In this document: positions 1 through 7,718 of the stretch, piece by piece
How the letters are laid out: each line of letters begins with the position of its first letter
How positions within the stretch are numbered: the stretch's first letter is position 1
Assembly: GCF_028462495.1 (NCBI RefSeq)
Contig: NZ_JAQOWX010000016.1
Location: 5,205-69,204 of the forward strand
Direction: 5' to 3'
Origin: Roseateles_E sp005503085
GTDB taxonomy: Bacteria > Pseudomonadota > Gammaproteobacteria > Burkholderiales > Burkholderiaceae_C
DNA: 64,000 bases
Program-made: the position numbers and the translations under genes
Notes under the pieces: model-generated
Told to the model about the DNA's origin: nothing
Databases searched by the model: none
What the model saw: the letters and a program-made list of their open reading frames with translations, nothing else

Positions 1-178
1 AGCTGGCGGTGTTGACCACCAGCAGCACCTTGCCGGCGTACTGGCACAGCGGCTGCGGCTTCTCATCCTGCAGGCGCGGCATCTCGCGCTGCAGCAGGGC
101 CGGGCAGCTCTGGCCCCAGGCGCTGCCCAGGCCCAGCAGCAGGCCGGTGGCGATGGACAATGCGAGTCGTCTGTTCAT
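1..178 (-). CDS. Glutathione peroxidase, N-terminal part (cut by window edge)
   Basis: The minus-strand reading frame starts with ATG at 178 and runs off the left edge, giving 59 residues. It opens with a signal peptide (MNRRLALSIATGLLLGLG, probable cleavage after the SAWG region). It continues with LQDEKPQPLCQYAGKVLLVV and NTAS, the segment that leads into the catalytic cysteine of the glutathione/thioredoxin peroxidase (Gpx/BtuE) family. The peroxidatic Cys lies outside the window. The family reduces hydroperoxides with thiols, and the signal peptide implies periplasmic action. It is divergent from a B12-type MerR regulator, with paired palindromes between them, so light or oxidative control by that regulator is a reasonable inference. 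Confidence 0.85.
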   Translation of the reverse strand, partial: MNRRLALSIATGLLLGLGSAWGQSCPALLQREMPRLQDEKPQPLCQYAGKVLLVVNTAS

Positions 179-180
179 TG

Positions 181-195
181 TTTGTCCTAGTCAAA
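181..195. promoter_or_regulatory. Imperfect palindrome, candidate operator of the gpx promoter
   Basis: TTTGTC-CTA-GTCAAA is an imperfect inverted repeat with 6-nt arms and one mismatch. It lies 3 bp upstream of the gpx start. It is a near copy of the palindrome at 244-258 on the other side of the divergent intergenic region. Two similar sites flanking a divergent MerR gene are a typical autoregulatory arrangement. Binding is not demonstrated. Confidence 0.45.
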
Positions 196-200
196 TCGAC

Positions 201-229
201 TTGTTACGTCCATACTAAGCCAATATTTT
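201..229 (+). promoter_or_regulatory. Candidate promoter of the MerR/B12 regulator
   Basis: TTGTTA at 201-206 and TATTTT at 224-229 are separated by 17 bp, giving -35 and -10 hexamers with 4 of 6 consensus matches each. The expected start point is close to 236, just before the palindrome at 244-258, so a bound regulator there would block transcription. This is a sequence-match prediction only. Confidence 0.35.
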
Positions 230-243
230 GGTTTTGTCTCATG

Positions 244-258
244 TTTGTCCAAGACAAA
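244..258. promoter_or_regulatory. Perfect palindrome, candidate autoregulatory operator
   Basis: TTTGTC-CAA-GACAAA has perfect 6-nt inverted arms around a 3-nt centre. It lies between the candidate promoter and the regulator start codon at 293. A half-site-like TTTTGTC also occurs at 232-238. The resemblance to the site at 181-195 suggests that one protein binds both. Confidence 0.45.
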
Positions 259-292
259 TTATTCAATCGCAAGCAAATCCTCGGGATCACGC

Positions 293-1213
293 ATGGCTGA
301 GTCGCCGGTCTTGCTGGGCATCACCGCCGTCGAGCGGGATACCGGCATCAGCAAGGACAGCCTGCGCATCTGGGAGCGTCGCTACCAGTTCCCGCAGCCG
401 CTGCGCGATGCGCTGGGCGAGCGCGCCTACCCGCCCGAGCAGGTGGCGAAGCTGCGCCTGATCAAGCGCTTGCTGGACCTGGGCCACCGCGCCGGGCGCC
501 TGGTGCCGGCCGATGTCCTCAGCCTGCAATCGCTGCTTGACCAGGCGCAGCAGCAGGCCCGGCTGGCCGGCCCGGCGGCGGCCGAGCTGCAGCCTTTCAT
601 CGATGCCTTGCGAGTTCATGATGTCGACGGCCTGCGCCGCATGCTGGCGCAGGCGCTGCTGCGCTCGGGGCTGGGGGAGGGGGTGGTGTCACTCATCGCC
701 CCCTTGACTACGCAGGTGGGCGAGCTTTGGATGCGCGGCGAGCTGCAGGTGTTTGAGGAACACATCTACAGCGAGTCGGTGCAGCTGGTGCTGCGCCAGG
801 CCATCCAGGCGGTGCCGCAGCTGGCGCGGGCCGAGCGGCCGCGGGTGCTCTTGACCACCTTGCCGGGCGAACAGCACGGCCTGGGCCTGCTGATGGCCGA
901 GGCCCTGCTGGCGCTGGAGGGCTGCCAATGCCTGTCGCTGGGCGTGCAGACGCCGCTGGGCGACATCGTGCTGGCGGCCGCCGCCCACCGCTCGGATATC
1001 GTGGCCCTGAGCTTCAGCGGCTATTTGGCGGCCGGCCCGGTGGCCGAGGCGCTGGCCGAGCTGCGCGGGCGCCTGCCGGCCGCGCTCGAGCTCTGGGCCG
1101 GCGGCAATAGCGCCGCGCTGCAAAAGCGCAGCCCCCATACTGGGCTGCTGCATATCGCCGATCTCGCGGCCATCGGGCCGCAGGTGCAGCGCTGGCGGGC
1201 GGGCCGGGCATAA
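293..1213 (+). CDS. MerR-family regulator with B12-binding light-sensor domain (CarH/LitR type)
   Basis: The product has 306 residues from ATG 293; an upstream TTG at 245 would add 16 residues and overlap the palindrome. Residues 1-75 form a MerR winged helix (GITAVERDTGISKDSLRIWE). Residues of about 100-175 form the helical cap and 182-306 a B12-binding Rossmann fold. W146 followed after nine residues by E156-H157 fits the W-x9-EH signature of adenosylcobalamin photoreceptors. E193-Q-H195-G-L-G198 fits their E-x-H-x-x-G cobalamin-ligand motif, with H195 as lower ligand. CarH and LitR tetramers repress in the dark and are released by light. The neighbouring gpx gene suggests control of the response to photo-oxidative damage. 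Light sensing is inferred from motifs. Confidence 0.85.
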   Translation: MAESPVLLGITAVERDTGISKDSLRIWERRYQFPQPLRDALGERAYPPEQVAKLRLIKRLLDLGHRAGRLVPADVLSLQSLLDQAQQQARLAGPAAAELQPFIDALRVHDVDGLRRMLAQALLRSGLGEGVVSLIAPLTTQVGELWMRGELQVFEEHIYSESVQLVLRQAIQAVPQLARAERPRVLLTTLPGEQHGLGLLMAEALLALEGCQCLSLGVQTPLGDIVLAAAAHRSDIVALSFSGYLAAGPVAEALAELRGRLPAALELWAGGNSAALQKRSPHTGLLHIADLAAIGPQVQRWRAGRA

Positions 1214-1242
1214 AATCGGCCCCGACCAACCGAGGACGGATC

Positions 1243-2103
1243 ATGCTTTATCCCGAACTTTTCAAGCAGTTGGAAGCGGTGCGCTGGAATATGGACACGG
1301 ACATCCCCTGGGACAAGTTCGACACCGAGCGACTCAGCGACGATCAGGCGCGCACCATCAAGATGAACGCGATCACCGAGTGGGCGGCGCTGCCGGCCAC
1401 CGAGATGTTTCTGCGCGACAACCGTGATGACAGCGACTTCTCGGCCTTCATGAGCGTCTGGTTCTTCGAGGAGCAGAAGCACTCGCTGGTGCTGATGGAG
1501 TATCTGCGGCGCTTCCGTCCCGATATGGTGCCCACCGAGGATGAGCTGCACGAGGTGCGCTTCGACTTCGACCCGGCGCCGGCGCTGGAGACGCTGATGC
1601 TGCATTTCTGCGGCGAGATCCGGCTGAACCACTGGTACCGGCGCGCGGCCGAGTGGCATACCGAGCCGGTCATCAAGGCGATCTATGAAACCCTGGCGCG
1701 TGACGAGGCCCGCCATGGCGGCGCCTATCTGCGCTATATGAAGCGGGCGATGAGCAAGTTCGGCGACGAGGCCCGGGCCGCGTTTGCCAAGGTGGGGGTG
1801 TTGATGGCCAGCGCGCGCCGCACGGCCCAGGCCCTGCACCCCTCCAATCTGCGGGTCAACGCCGCGCTGTTCCCGCGCGACACCATTCAGAGCCGCGTGC
1901 CCGACCCCGAGTGGCTGGAGCACTGGCTGGACAAGCAGATCCAGTTCGACGCGGTCTGGGAGAACAAGGTGGTGGAGCGCATCCTCCACAATATGAGCCT
2001 GCTGATGGAGCGCAGCTTCGCTAGCGTGCAGGAGCTCAACCGCTTCCGCAAGGAGATGGCGGCCAAGGTGGCCGCCGCAGCGGCCGGGCCGCAGACGGCC
2101 TGA
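1243..2103 (+). CDS. Ferritin-like di-iron protein
   Basis: The product has 286 residues, starting at ATG 1243, 29 bp after the regulator. It is mostly helical and carries two carboxylate/histidine pairs typical of a ferritin-like di-iron bundle: FFEEQKHSLVLM and, in the second half, LARDEARHGGAYLRYMK, with further Glu residues in ITEWAALPATEM and FCGEIRLNHWY. This spacing is closest to the acyl-ACP desaturase/ferritin-like superfamily. There is no signal peptide and no membrane segment, so it is cytoplasmic. The substrate is not evident; oxygen-dependent oxidation or iron handling are both possible. A strong terminator follows at 2111. Same-strand position after the B12 sensor allows read-through, which is an inference. 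Confidence 0.65.
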   Translation: MLYPELFKQLEAVRWNMDTDIPWDKFDTERLSDDQARTIKMNAITEWAALPATEMFLRDNRDDSDFSAFMSVWFFEEQKHSLVLMEYLRRFRPDMVPTEDELHEVRFDFDPAPALETLMLHFCGEIRLNHWYRRAAEWHTEPVIKAIYETLARDEARHGGAYLRYMKRAMSKFGDEARAAFAKVGVLMASARRTAQALHPSNLRVNAALFPRDTIQSRVPDPEWLEHWLDKQIQFDAVWENKVVERILHNMSLLMERSFASVQELNRFRKEMAAKVAAAAAGPQTA

Positions 2104-2110
2104 ACTCAGA

Positions 2111-2139
2111 AAGCCCGCAGCAGCGGGCTTTGTTTTTTT
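2111..2139 (+). terminator. Rho-independent terminator after the ferritin-like gene
   Basis: AAGCCCGC (2111-2118), loop AGCA and GCGGGCTT (2123-2130) form a perfect 8-bp stem. It is followed by TGTTTTTTT. It closes the rightward regulator/ferritin-like unit and lies next to the convergent ABC permease gene. Confidence 0.9.
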
Positions 2140-2155
2140 CGCGAGCCGTTCTTGA

Positions 2156-3043
2156 TCAGGGCCGGCTGCGGCGCAGCACCAGCAGCCCGAAGCAGGCCGC
2201 CGCCACCAGCAGGCCGCCCAGCAGATGGGGCGACGCCAGGTTCTGCAGCGCCGCCAGCGAGTCCTGCAGCGCCCAGCGGGCCACGCCGCCGCCGAACTCG
2301 GCGACGCCGCCGCTCGAGTGGCGCAGCGCGTCGAGTTCGCCCTCGTGGTTGGTGAAGGCCGTCCCCGCACCCTCCGCCTGCGCGCCCAGCAGATTCCAGA
2401 CGATGGGGTTGCCGTAGACCTTGTTCAGCACATTGCCGCCGATCACGACCGCGGCGATCACCACCGGCACCCCCCAGCGCTTGAGCCAGGCCGAGGCCGC
2501 CATCAGGATCATGAACAGCGGGGATAACCACAAGCTCATCAGCACCAGGCCCAGGGCCAGGCGCGCCAGGCCGGCCAGGCCGGCCGCCAGCAGGGCTACC
2601 CAGGACACATCGGCCAGCGCAGCGAGGCCGCCCAGCTTGACGACGACGCCGGCCGCAATCACCAGGCCCAGCACGCTGCCCACCAGCAGGGCCAGCAGCG
2701 GCAGCAGCAACACATGCATCACCAGGGTCGCGCCTATGCTCTCGCCATGGCCGGCCGGCAGCGAGAGCCAGAACTCGATCGAGCGGTCCTGCCTGTCGCG
2801 CCGCGCCAGGCCGGGCAGCTGCAGCATCACCGCGCCCCAGCTGAGGCCGGTGACGGCCACGGCGCACAGGGCGGTGGCCACGGCGGCCAGGGCCAGCGGT
2901 GAGAGCTCGGCCATCTCGAGCTCGACCTGGCCGAAGGGCAGCAGGGCCAGAAAGATCGCCGGCGGCAGCAGCATCACCAGCAGCCAGCCCTGGCGGTGCT
3001 GCATCCACTCGCGCAGCATCAGGGTTTGAAAGCGTGTCCACAT
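2156..3043 (-). CDS. ABC transporter permease
   Basis: The product has 295 residues with several hydrophobic helices (for example WLLVMLLPPAIFLALLPFG near residue 20, then pairs near 55-75, 105-145 and 160-205). It has little soluble domain, as in ABC-2 type permeases. It starts at ATG 3043, 12 bp after the ATPase gene. It is the last gene of a GntR-ATPase-permease unit resembling ytrABC of Bacillus, whose members respond to cell-envelope stress. The substrate cannot be read from the sequence; drug export or envelope maintenance are possible. Confidence 0.8.
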   Translation of the reverse strand: MWTRFQTLMLREWMQHRQGWLLVMLLPPAIFLALLPFGQVELEMAELSPLALAAVATALCAVAVTGLSWGAVMLQLPGLARRDRQDRSIEFWLSLPAGHGESIGATLVMHVLLLPLLALLVGSVLGLVIAAGVVVKLGGLAALADVSWVALLAAGLAGLARLALGLVLMSLWLSPLFMILMAASAWLKRWGVPVVIAAVVIGGNVLNKVYGNPIVWNLLGAQAEGAGTAFTNHEGELDALRHSSGGVAEFGGGVARWALQDSLAALQNLASPHLLGGLLVAAACFGLLVLRRSRP

Positions 3044-3055
3044 GATTCTTGCTCC

Positions 3056-3946
3056 TCAGGCTTGGCTGCTGGATGACTGCATTTCGGGCTTGCGCGTCAG
3101 CGCCATGAACAGGTCGACCAGGCTGGGCCGAAAGCGCTGGCCCATCGCTTCGAGCTGAGGGGGCGGCGCGCCGTCGAACAGCGCCGCCGGCCGGCCCTGC
3201 TGGCGGTAGCGCAGCAGCGGATGGGCGGCGGCCACCGCGTCGGCGGCGGCCGGGTCATGGCTCAGCGCGACAAAGCGCGAGTCCATCTCCTCCAGGCTGA
3301 TGTTCAGCACCAGCCGGCCCATGTCCAGCATCATCACATCGCTCAGCAGGGTTTCGATCTCCTCGACCTGGTGGGTCGAGATCAGCACGCTGCGCTCGCC
3401 GTCACACCACTCGTCGATCAGCATCTCGTAGAAGCTCTTGCGCGACATCACATCCAGGCCCAGCGTCGGCTCGTCGAGGATCATCAGCTTCGTGTCGATC
3501 GCCGCGATCAGCGCCAGATGGGCCTGGGTCACCATGCCCTTGGACAGGCTCTTGACCTTGTCGTTCAGGCCCACGCTGGTGCGCTTGAGCAGGGCGCGGG
3601 CGCGCTCGGCCGAGAAGCGCGGCTGCAGCCCGCTCATCAAGGTGATCAGCTCGGACACCTTGGCCCAGCGCGGCAGCACGGCCACGTCGGGGATGTAACT
3701 CATGTTCTGCAGCAAGGTCTCGCGCTGCCGGCCCGGGTTCAGGCCCAGCACCGTCAGCTCACCTTGCGCCGGCAGCAGGCCCACCAGGGCCTTCATCAGC
3801 GAGGTCTTGCCGGCGCCGTTATGGCCCAGCAGGCCGACGACGCGCCCCTTGGGGATCGTGAAGCTGATGTCGTCGATGGCGGTCTTGCTGCCATAGCGCA
3901 GGCTCAGTCCGCGCGCCTCGACGAGGGGGTTGTTGTGATCGCTCAT
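3056..3946 (-). CDS. ABC transporter ATP-binding protein
   Basis: The product has 296 residues from ATG 3946. It carries a Walker A motif (GHNGAGKTSL), a variant signature (LSKGM), Walker B (KLMILDEPTLGLDV) and the switch His (ISTHQVEEIE), so it should hydrolyse ATP. The ATG overlaps the stop codon of the upstream GntR gene in the order ATGA, which indicates translational coupling and rules against the longer in-frame start at 4018. It should pair with the permease encoded just downstream. The C-terminal about 80 residues after the ATPase core are typical of the YtrB-like export group. Confidence 0.88.
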   Translation of the reverse strand: MSDHNNPLVEARGLSLRYGSKTAIDDISFTIPKGRVVGLLGHNGAGKTSLMKALVGLLPAQGELTVLGLNPGRQRETLLQNMSYIPDVAVLPRWAKVSELITLMSGLQPRFSAERARALLKRTSVGLNDKVKSLSKGMVTQAHLALIAAIDTKLMILDEPTLGLDVMSRKSFYEMLIDEWCDGERSVLISTHQVEEIETLLSDVMMLDMGRLVLNISLEEMDSRFVALSHDPAAADAVAAAHPLLRYRQQGRPAALFDGAPPPQLEAMGQRFRPSLVDLFMALTRKPEMQSSSSQA

Positions 3947-4296
3947 TGCTGTTCTTCCCAGTTCAGATCCTTGGCGCTCAGGCCCAGGCGGCGCAGTTTG
4001 GCACGCAGAGCCGGCCACTCCTGCTGCAGAAACTGCTCGCGCTCGCTTTTCAGCAGGCGTGACCGGGCTCCGGGCTGCACATACATGCCCAGGCCGCGGC
4101 GCGGCTCGACCAGGCCGTTGTCCACCAACGCCTGCAAGGCCCGGCTGACGGTCAGCGGATTGATCAGGTACTGGCTGGCCAGCGCCCTCACCGAGGGCAG
4201 GGCCTCACCCTCGGGCGGGCTGCCGTCCAGCAGCTGCACCGCCAGACGGTCGGCGAGCTGTTGGTAAATCGGGCTTGAATCGTTCCAGCGCTGCAT
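3943..4296 (-). CDS. GntR-family regulator, YtrA type
   Basis: The product has 117 residues from ATG 4296. A winged-helix GntR domain fills residues 10-75 (PIYQQLADRLAVQLLDG, then VRALASQYLINPLTVSRALQ). Only about 40 residues follow, rather than a large ligand domain. This short form is the YtrA subfamily, whose members are usually encoded with the ABC transporter they repress, as here. The ATG at 4296 places SPIYQQ at the normal distance from the N terminus; a further in-frame ATG at 4338 is less likely. An imperfect palindrome at 4310-4330 just upstream is a candidate operator. Confidence 0.85.
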   Translation of the reverse strand: MQRWNDSSPIYQQLADRLAVQLLDGSPPEGEALPSVRALASQYLINPLTVSRALQALVDNGLVEPRRGLGMYVQPGARSRLLKSEREQFLQQEWPALRAKLRRLGLSAKDLNWEEQQ

Positions 4297-4309
4297 GGCG
4301 TGGGCCTTG

Positions 4310-4330
4310 TGTGTTGCTGATGTAGCACAC
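4310..4330. promoter_or_regulatory. Imperfect palindrome upstream of gntR/ABC operon
   Basis: TGTGTTGCT (4310-4318) and AGCACAC (4324-4330) are inverted arms with one extra base on one side. They lie 14 bp upstream of the GntR start codon. YtrA-type regulators bind palindromes at their own promoter, so this is a plausible operator, unproven. Confidence 0.35.
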
Positions 4331-4430
4331 CATAACAAGAGCCCAGCTGTCGCCCTAGTGCGGGCCGACAGACTGCAGCAGCGGCAGGATGAACTGCAGG
4401 GCCCGGCGACCTCCCGGTGCCGGGTGTCGG

Positions 4431-4470
4431 TTTGCGCTGAGTTTGGAACTGTTTGCGCTTAAGTTGGCGC
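4431..4470. repeat. Two degenerate 19-bp repeats, possible left end of an IS21-like element
   Basis: TTTGCGCTGAGTTTGGAAC (4431-4449) and TTTGCGCTTAAGTTGGCGC (4452-4470) are tandem, imperfect copies. They resemble, in inverted orientation, three repeats at 7937-8009. Multiple internal terminal repeats of this kind are known from IS21-family ends. The surrounding 4340-4579 stretch holds no gene I can support, and no transposase was found between the two ends. Confidence 0.35.
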
Positions 4471-4579
4471 TCCGCAGAAGACCGCTTTGGGCCGCGTGCG
4501 GCCTTCTGGATTGTGCTGTCGGGGCTTTCTACGATGAGCGATGCCCCTTTGACTGTGGCAGGCGTAAGTCGGTACCGCA

Positions 4580-4738
4580 ATGAGCCAAGCGTAGGCCGCC
4601 AGGCTCTTCGGGGTGACTCAGCCGCGTATCTCTGAACTGATGCTCGGCAGGATCCACCTGTTTGGCCTCGATGCGTTGGTCAACATGGCTACGGCGGCGT
4701 GATTTCGCATCGAGATGCGAGTGCTCGAAGCGACCTGA
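4580..4738 (+). pseudogene. Decayed XRE-family antitoxin/regulator fragment
   Basis: Reading from ATG 4580 in one frame gives MSQA, a TAG stop at 4592, then AARLFGVTQPRISELMLG and RIHLFGLDALVNMATAA, a TGA stop at 4700, then FRIEMRVLEAT and the final TGA at 4736. This is the C-terminal half of a small XRE helix-turn-helix protein of the kind that partners RelE/HigB toxins (TQPRISDLMRGK-type recognition helix). Two in-frame stops and the absence of the normal N-terminal half mark it as a remnant. No toxin gene was found beside it. Confidence 0.7.
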
Positions 4739-4909
4739 TTTCTCGAAGCTCGCAATCCATGGCCGTTTGAACTGAATTGCCCTGGTTCAGTAGATAGCCG
4801 AGGCGCGATACCCGACGAGAGGCGCGGACAGAGGGCGGTATGATTCCAATGCGGCTATGGGGGTCCTTCCTTCTAAAACCTCTGAACCTAGGGCCCCCGC
4901 TTCCCGCTC

Positions 4910-4940
4910 ATCGCCTGCCTTTGAGCAGGCGATCTTGTTT
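4910..4940 (+). terminator. Hairpin with T-rich tail just before the TerD-domain gene
   Basis: ATCGCCTGC (4910-4918) and GCAGGCGAT (4925-4933) form a perfect 9-bp stem with a 6-nt loop. The tail is CTTGTTT. It ends 14 bp before the ATG at 4955. It could end an upstream transcript or act as a leader attenuator. The 4739-4909 stretch holds nothing else recognisable. Confidence 0.5.
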
Positions 4941-4954
4941 CCAGGGACGGAACG

Positions 4955-7033
4955 ATGAACGAAATCTACCTGCGCCGCCGCTCGCGGCTGCATGTGCGCC
5001 CCGGTACGGGCGGCGCCACACTGCAACAGATTGCCACGATGCTCAAGGAGATCGAGGTGCTGGGATTTGTGTTGGCCGATGAAGTGGTCTCGCGCCTGTC
5101 TACCCTTTCGCCCGAGGAAGCGGCGCGAATGTTGCGTGGTATCACTCAGGATATCCGTAAGCTCCTGGGGGCGCACCGTCAGCACGAGCCGTTGTATCCC
5201 GGGTTCCCCGCGCAGGTGATGGCGATGACAGAAGCCGAGCTCTATTTGAGCGCGCTGAGTCACTACGTGAGCCTGCGACGCATGCCAGCAACGGACGGAC
5301 AACGCCCGCCGCTGCTGCACAACCGCGCCCCGCTGATCGTTGAACTGGGATCGGTGGAGGACTTCGAAGCCATCTGTACGCGGCTGGCGGGAGCGGGTGC
5401 ATCGCTGTCCGCGCAAGATCAAGCTGACCTGACTTGGTTTGTGCGACAGTACCGCGCCGACGTGTTCCGCCTTCTGCCGGCCAAGTTCCCGTTCAAGGAG
5501 AATCTGGCGCTCATTGGTGCCCAACTGATGCTGCATGTGGGCGACGACGAGCGCACACAGCATTTTGTCGAAACACATTTCCGCACGGGAACGGACGTGC
5601 TGCGCCTGGCCGTGGGCCTGTCGGGTGGTGATGTGTCGCTGGCTGCATCTACGCGCTTCGCCCGGTTCCCGCGTCGCCAGCGCCGGCTGCTGCTGGCTTT
5701 GATGGAGGGCTGTGTTGGCCTGACAGAAGACATGCGCCGTCGGGCGGAGCCATTCAAGCGCCTAGGCGAGCGACTGCACCCGGGGGAGCATGCCGAGCGC
5801 TACCCGAAGACTGCCGCTGCGTTTGCCGTGATTCGCGATGGTCAGCCCTTCACGAGCTTCAACAGCCGTGTGGAACAGGCCTTGGCCGTGGGCGATGTTG
5901 CCGGCGCGGCGCAGGCCTTGCAGGCGCGTCCCGGCGAGTACGCCCGCCGGCTGGATTTGCTGTTGCGCAAGAGCGGCCATCCCGAGGCGTTGCTGAGCCG
6001 CTTTGCCGAGTTGGCGCCACGCGTATCAACCGCCGTGCTGCTGCAAGTGCTGGCGCACTTCAAGGCGCGCGCTGAGCAAGGGCGGCTGCGTGTCTTCTTT
6101 CCGAAGGGCGAAATTGCTAACGTGTTCGCCCTTAGTGACCATCGCGTTGCCATCGACGCGCGCGTCGCACAACAGGTGGTGCAGGGCTGCGAAGCAGCGT
6201 TGCTGGCACGCTTCGCGCAGTTGCCATCGCTGGGGCGCTGCTACGTGGACCCCGCATTGGCGAGCTACGTGGTGCCGCTGGCGCAGCGTGCTGCGTCCAA
6301 GACGCTGCGCACCTTCGCGCGTGGCAGCCGCATCCCGATGCCCGAGGTTGGCTTCGTCAGGCTCTTCCTTTGGTGGATGAACGGCCGTTCGCGGGTGGAC
6401 ATCGACCTCTCCGTGGTGCTGTACGGTGATGACTACCGCTACGTTGACACCATCGCGTTCTACAACCTGCGCAGCTGGGGGGCTTACCACAGCGGCGATA
6501 TCGTCGATGCGCCGAAGGGCGCGGCTGAGTTCATCGATCTGGACCTGCAAATGCTACGTGCCCGTGGCGTGCGGTTCGTGATGATGAGCGTCAACAGCTA
6601 CTCGGGCCAAGCCTATTGCGACCTGCCGGAATGCTTCGCTGGCTGGATGTCGCGTACGGACCTGAACTCAGGCGAGCCCTTCGAGGCTCGTACCGTGGTG
6701 GACCGGGTAGACCTAGCTTCCGACGCTCACATCAGTCTGCCGCTGGTGCTGGACCTGCAGCGTCGCGAAGTGCTTTGGGCAGATATAGCGCTGAGGGAGC
6801 ACCCGCGCTTTGCCAATAGCGTTGCGGGCAACCTGGCTGGGGTGTCGCTGATGCTGCGCGCGCTGCATGAAATGGTGAAGCCCGACTTGCACACGCTCAT
6901 GTCGCTGCACGCGCGTGCCCGCGGCTCGCTGGTGGACGACCCGACGAAGGCCGAAACGCGCTTCGGCACAGCTCGCGACTCCACAGTTACGCCGCTGGAT
7001 GGTGATGCGATACGCGCCTACTACCTGCAGTAG
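4955..7033 (+). CDS. Large protein with C-terminal TerD-like domain
   Basis: The product has 692 residues. Residues 1 to about 440 are mostly helical and match no family I recognise. Residues of about 455-600 look like a TerD domain: IPMPEVGFVRLFLWWMNG, DIDLSVVLYGDDYRYVDTI, then HSGDIVDAPKGAAEFIDLDL and VRFVMMSVNSYSG. The acidic DIDLS and SGDI positions correspond to calcium-binding loops of TerD, known from tellurite, phage and chemical-stress clusters. No signal peptide is present, so it is cytoplasmic. The other ter genes (terB, terC, terY) are absent. It sits inside an accessory island, convergent with a PIN/NYN gene. A stress or defence role is inferred from TerD family context only. Confidence 0.6.
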   Translation: MNEIYLRRRSRLHVRPGTGGATLQQIATMLKEIEVLGFVLADEVVSRLSTLSPEEAARMLRGITQDIRKLLGAHRQHEPLYPGFPAQVMAMTEAELYLSALSHYVSLRRMPATDGQRPPLLHNRAPLIVELGSVEDFEAICTRLAGAGASLSAQDQADLTWFVRQYRADVFRLLPAKFPFKENLALIGAQLMLHVGDDERTQHFVETHFRTGTDVLRLAVGLSGGDVSLAASTRFARFPRRQRRLLLALMEGCVGLTEDMRRRAEPFKRLGERLHPGEHAERYPKTAAAFAVIRDGQPFTSFNSRVEQALAVGDVAGAAQALQARPGEYARRLDLLLRKSGHPEALLSRFAELAPRVSTAVLLQVLAHFKARAEQGRLRVFFPKGEIANVFALSDHRVAIDARVAQQVVQGCEAALLARFAQLPSLGRCYVDPALASYVVPLAQRAASKTLRTFARGSRIPMPEVGFVRLFLWWMNGRSRVDIDLSVVLYGDDYRYVDTIAFYNLRSWGAYHSGDIVDAPKGAAEFIDLDLQMLRARGVRFVMMSVNSYSGQAYCDLPECFAGWMSRTDLNSGEPFEARTVVDRVDLASDAHISLPLVLDLQRREVLWADIALREHPRFANSVAGNLAGVSLMLRALHEMVKPDLHTLMSLHARARGSLVDDPTKAETRFGTARDSTVTPLDGDAIRAYYLQ

Positions 7034-7109
7034 CGGTAGCCATTGCGGTGGACCACACTACTCGTATCCAGAATTCAGTGGCCAAGGCTACGCAAACCAG
7101 GGTGTACTG

Positions 7110-7718
7110 TCAGTCGGGCAACCCATAGACGACCTTTGTGCCATCGACGGCTAGTACTCCGTGCTCGGCCAGCACGCCAATCAGGGTCATCACTTCCGAC
7201 TCGTCCAATTTAGGCTGGAAGAGCGCGCTGATCGAGCCCCTGAGCGTCTTCAGCGAGGCAGGACGCTGAACGCCACGATTGATCAGGTACTCCATAGCGC
7301 GCGAAAGCTTCTCCTCTTTGGGGACATGCGGCGACGGCTTGATGAGGGGGATGTCGGCGACTGACTTGTGACGTTGGACCTTCATCCCGCGGTCCCGTAG
7401 GTGCTCCAGCAGCCTATCCATGCCGCCGTCGCCGGTCACCACGTGCAAGAAACTCTCTGGATCCTTGGCGACGAGCTCGCCCAGGTAGAACGACATGTGG
7501 AAGTCCAGCACATTGGGCCCGCTGGCGCTCATCTTGATGACCTTCGCGTCGGAGCCCTTCTTCTGAACTAGCTCAATCAGGTCGAACTTGACCTTGTTTT
7601 GCTGGGCACCGACAAATATCCAGACCTTGAAGACGGGTTGTGCGAGAAGGCGGGCTACATCGGGCTGGATGTTCTCGTAGTCAATCAGGACGTGGTTGTT
7701 CTTCATCATGACCATCAT
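7110..7718 (-). CDS. PIN/NYN-like domain protein with C-terminal winged-helix-like part
   Basis: The product has 202 residues. Acidic positions typical of PIN/NYN nucleases are in HVLIDYENIQPD (N-terminal Asp), SGPNVLDFHMSFYLGEL (central Asp) and LHVVTGDGGMDRLLEHL (two Asp). Residues of about 140-202 look like a small winged helix (NRGVQRPASLKTLRGSISAL). The family is expected to cleave RNA, but this subgroup is poorly characterised. Several Met codons (MMVMMKNN) make the exact start uncertain; no clear ribosome site is seen. It is convergent with the TerD-domain gene, 76 bp apart, and base composition is lower in GC than in the flanking core genes. Confidence 0.7.
   Translation of the reverse strand: MMVMMKNNHVLIDYENIQPDVARLLAQPVFKVWIFVGAQQNKVKFDLIELVQKKGSDAKVIKMSASGPNVLDFHMSFYLGELVAKDPESFLHVVTGDGGMDRLLEHLRDRGMKVQRHKSVADIPLIKPSPHVPKEEKLSRAMEYLINRGVQRPASLKTLRGSISALFQPKLDESEVMTLIGVLAEHGVLAVDGTKVVYGLPD

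Noticed and set aside
7034..7109. Terminator between the convergent TerD and PIN genes
   Set aside because: No stem with a T-run was found in the 76 bp.
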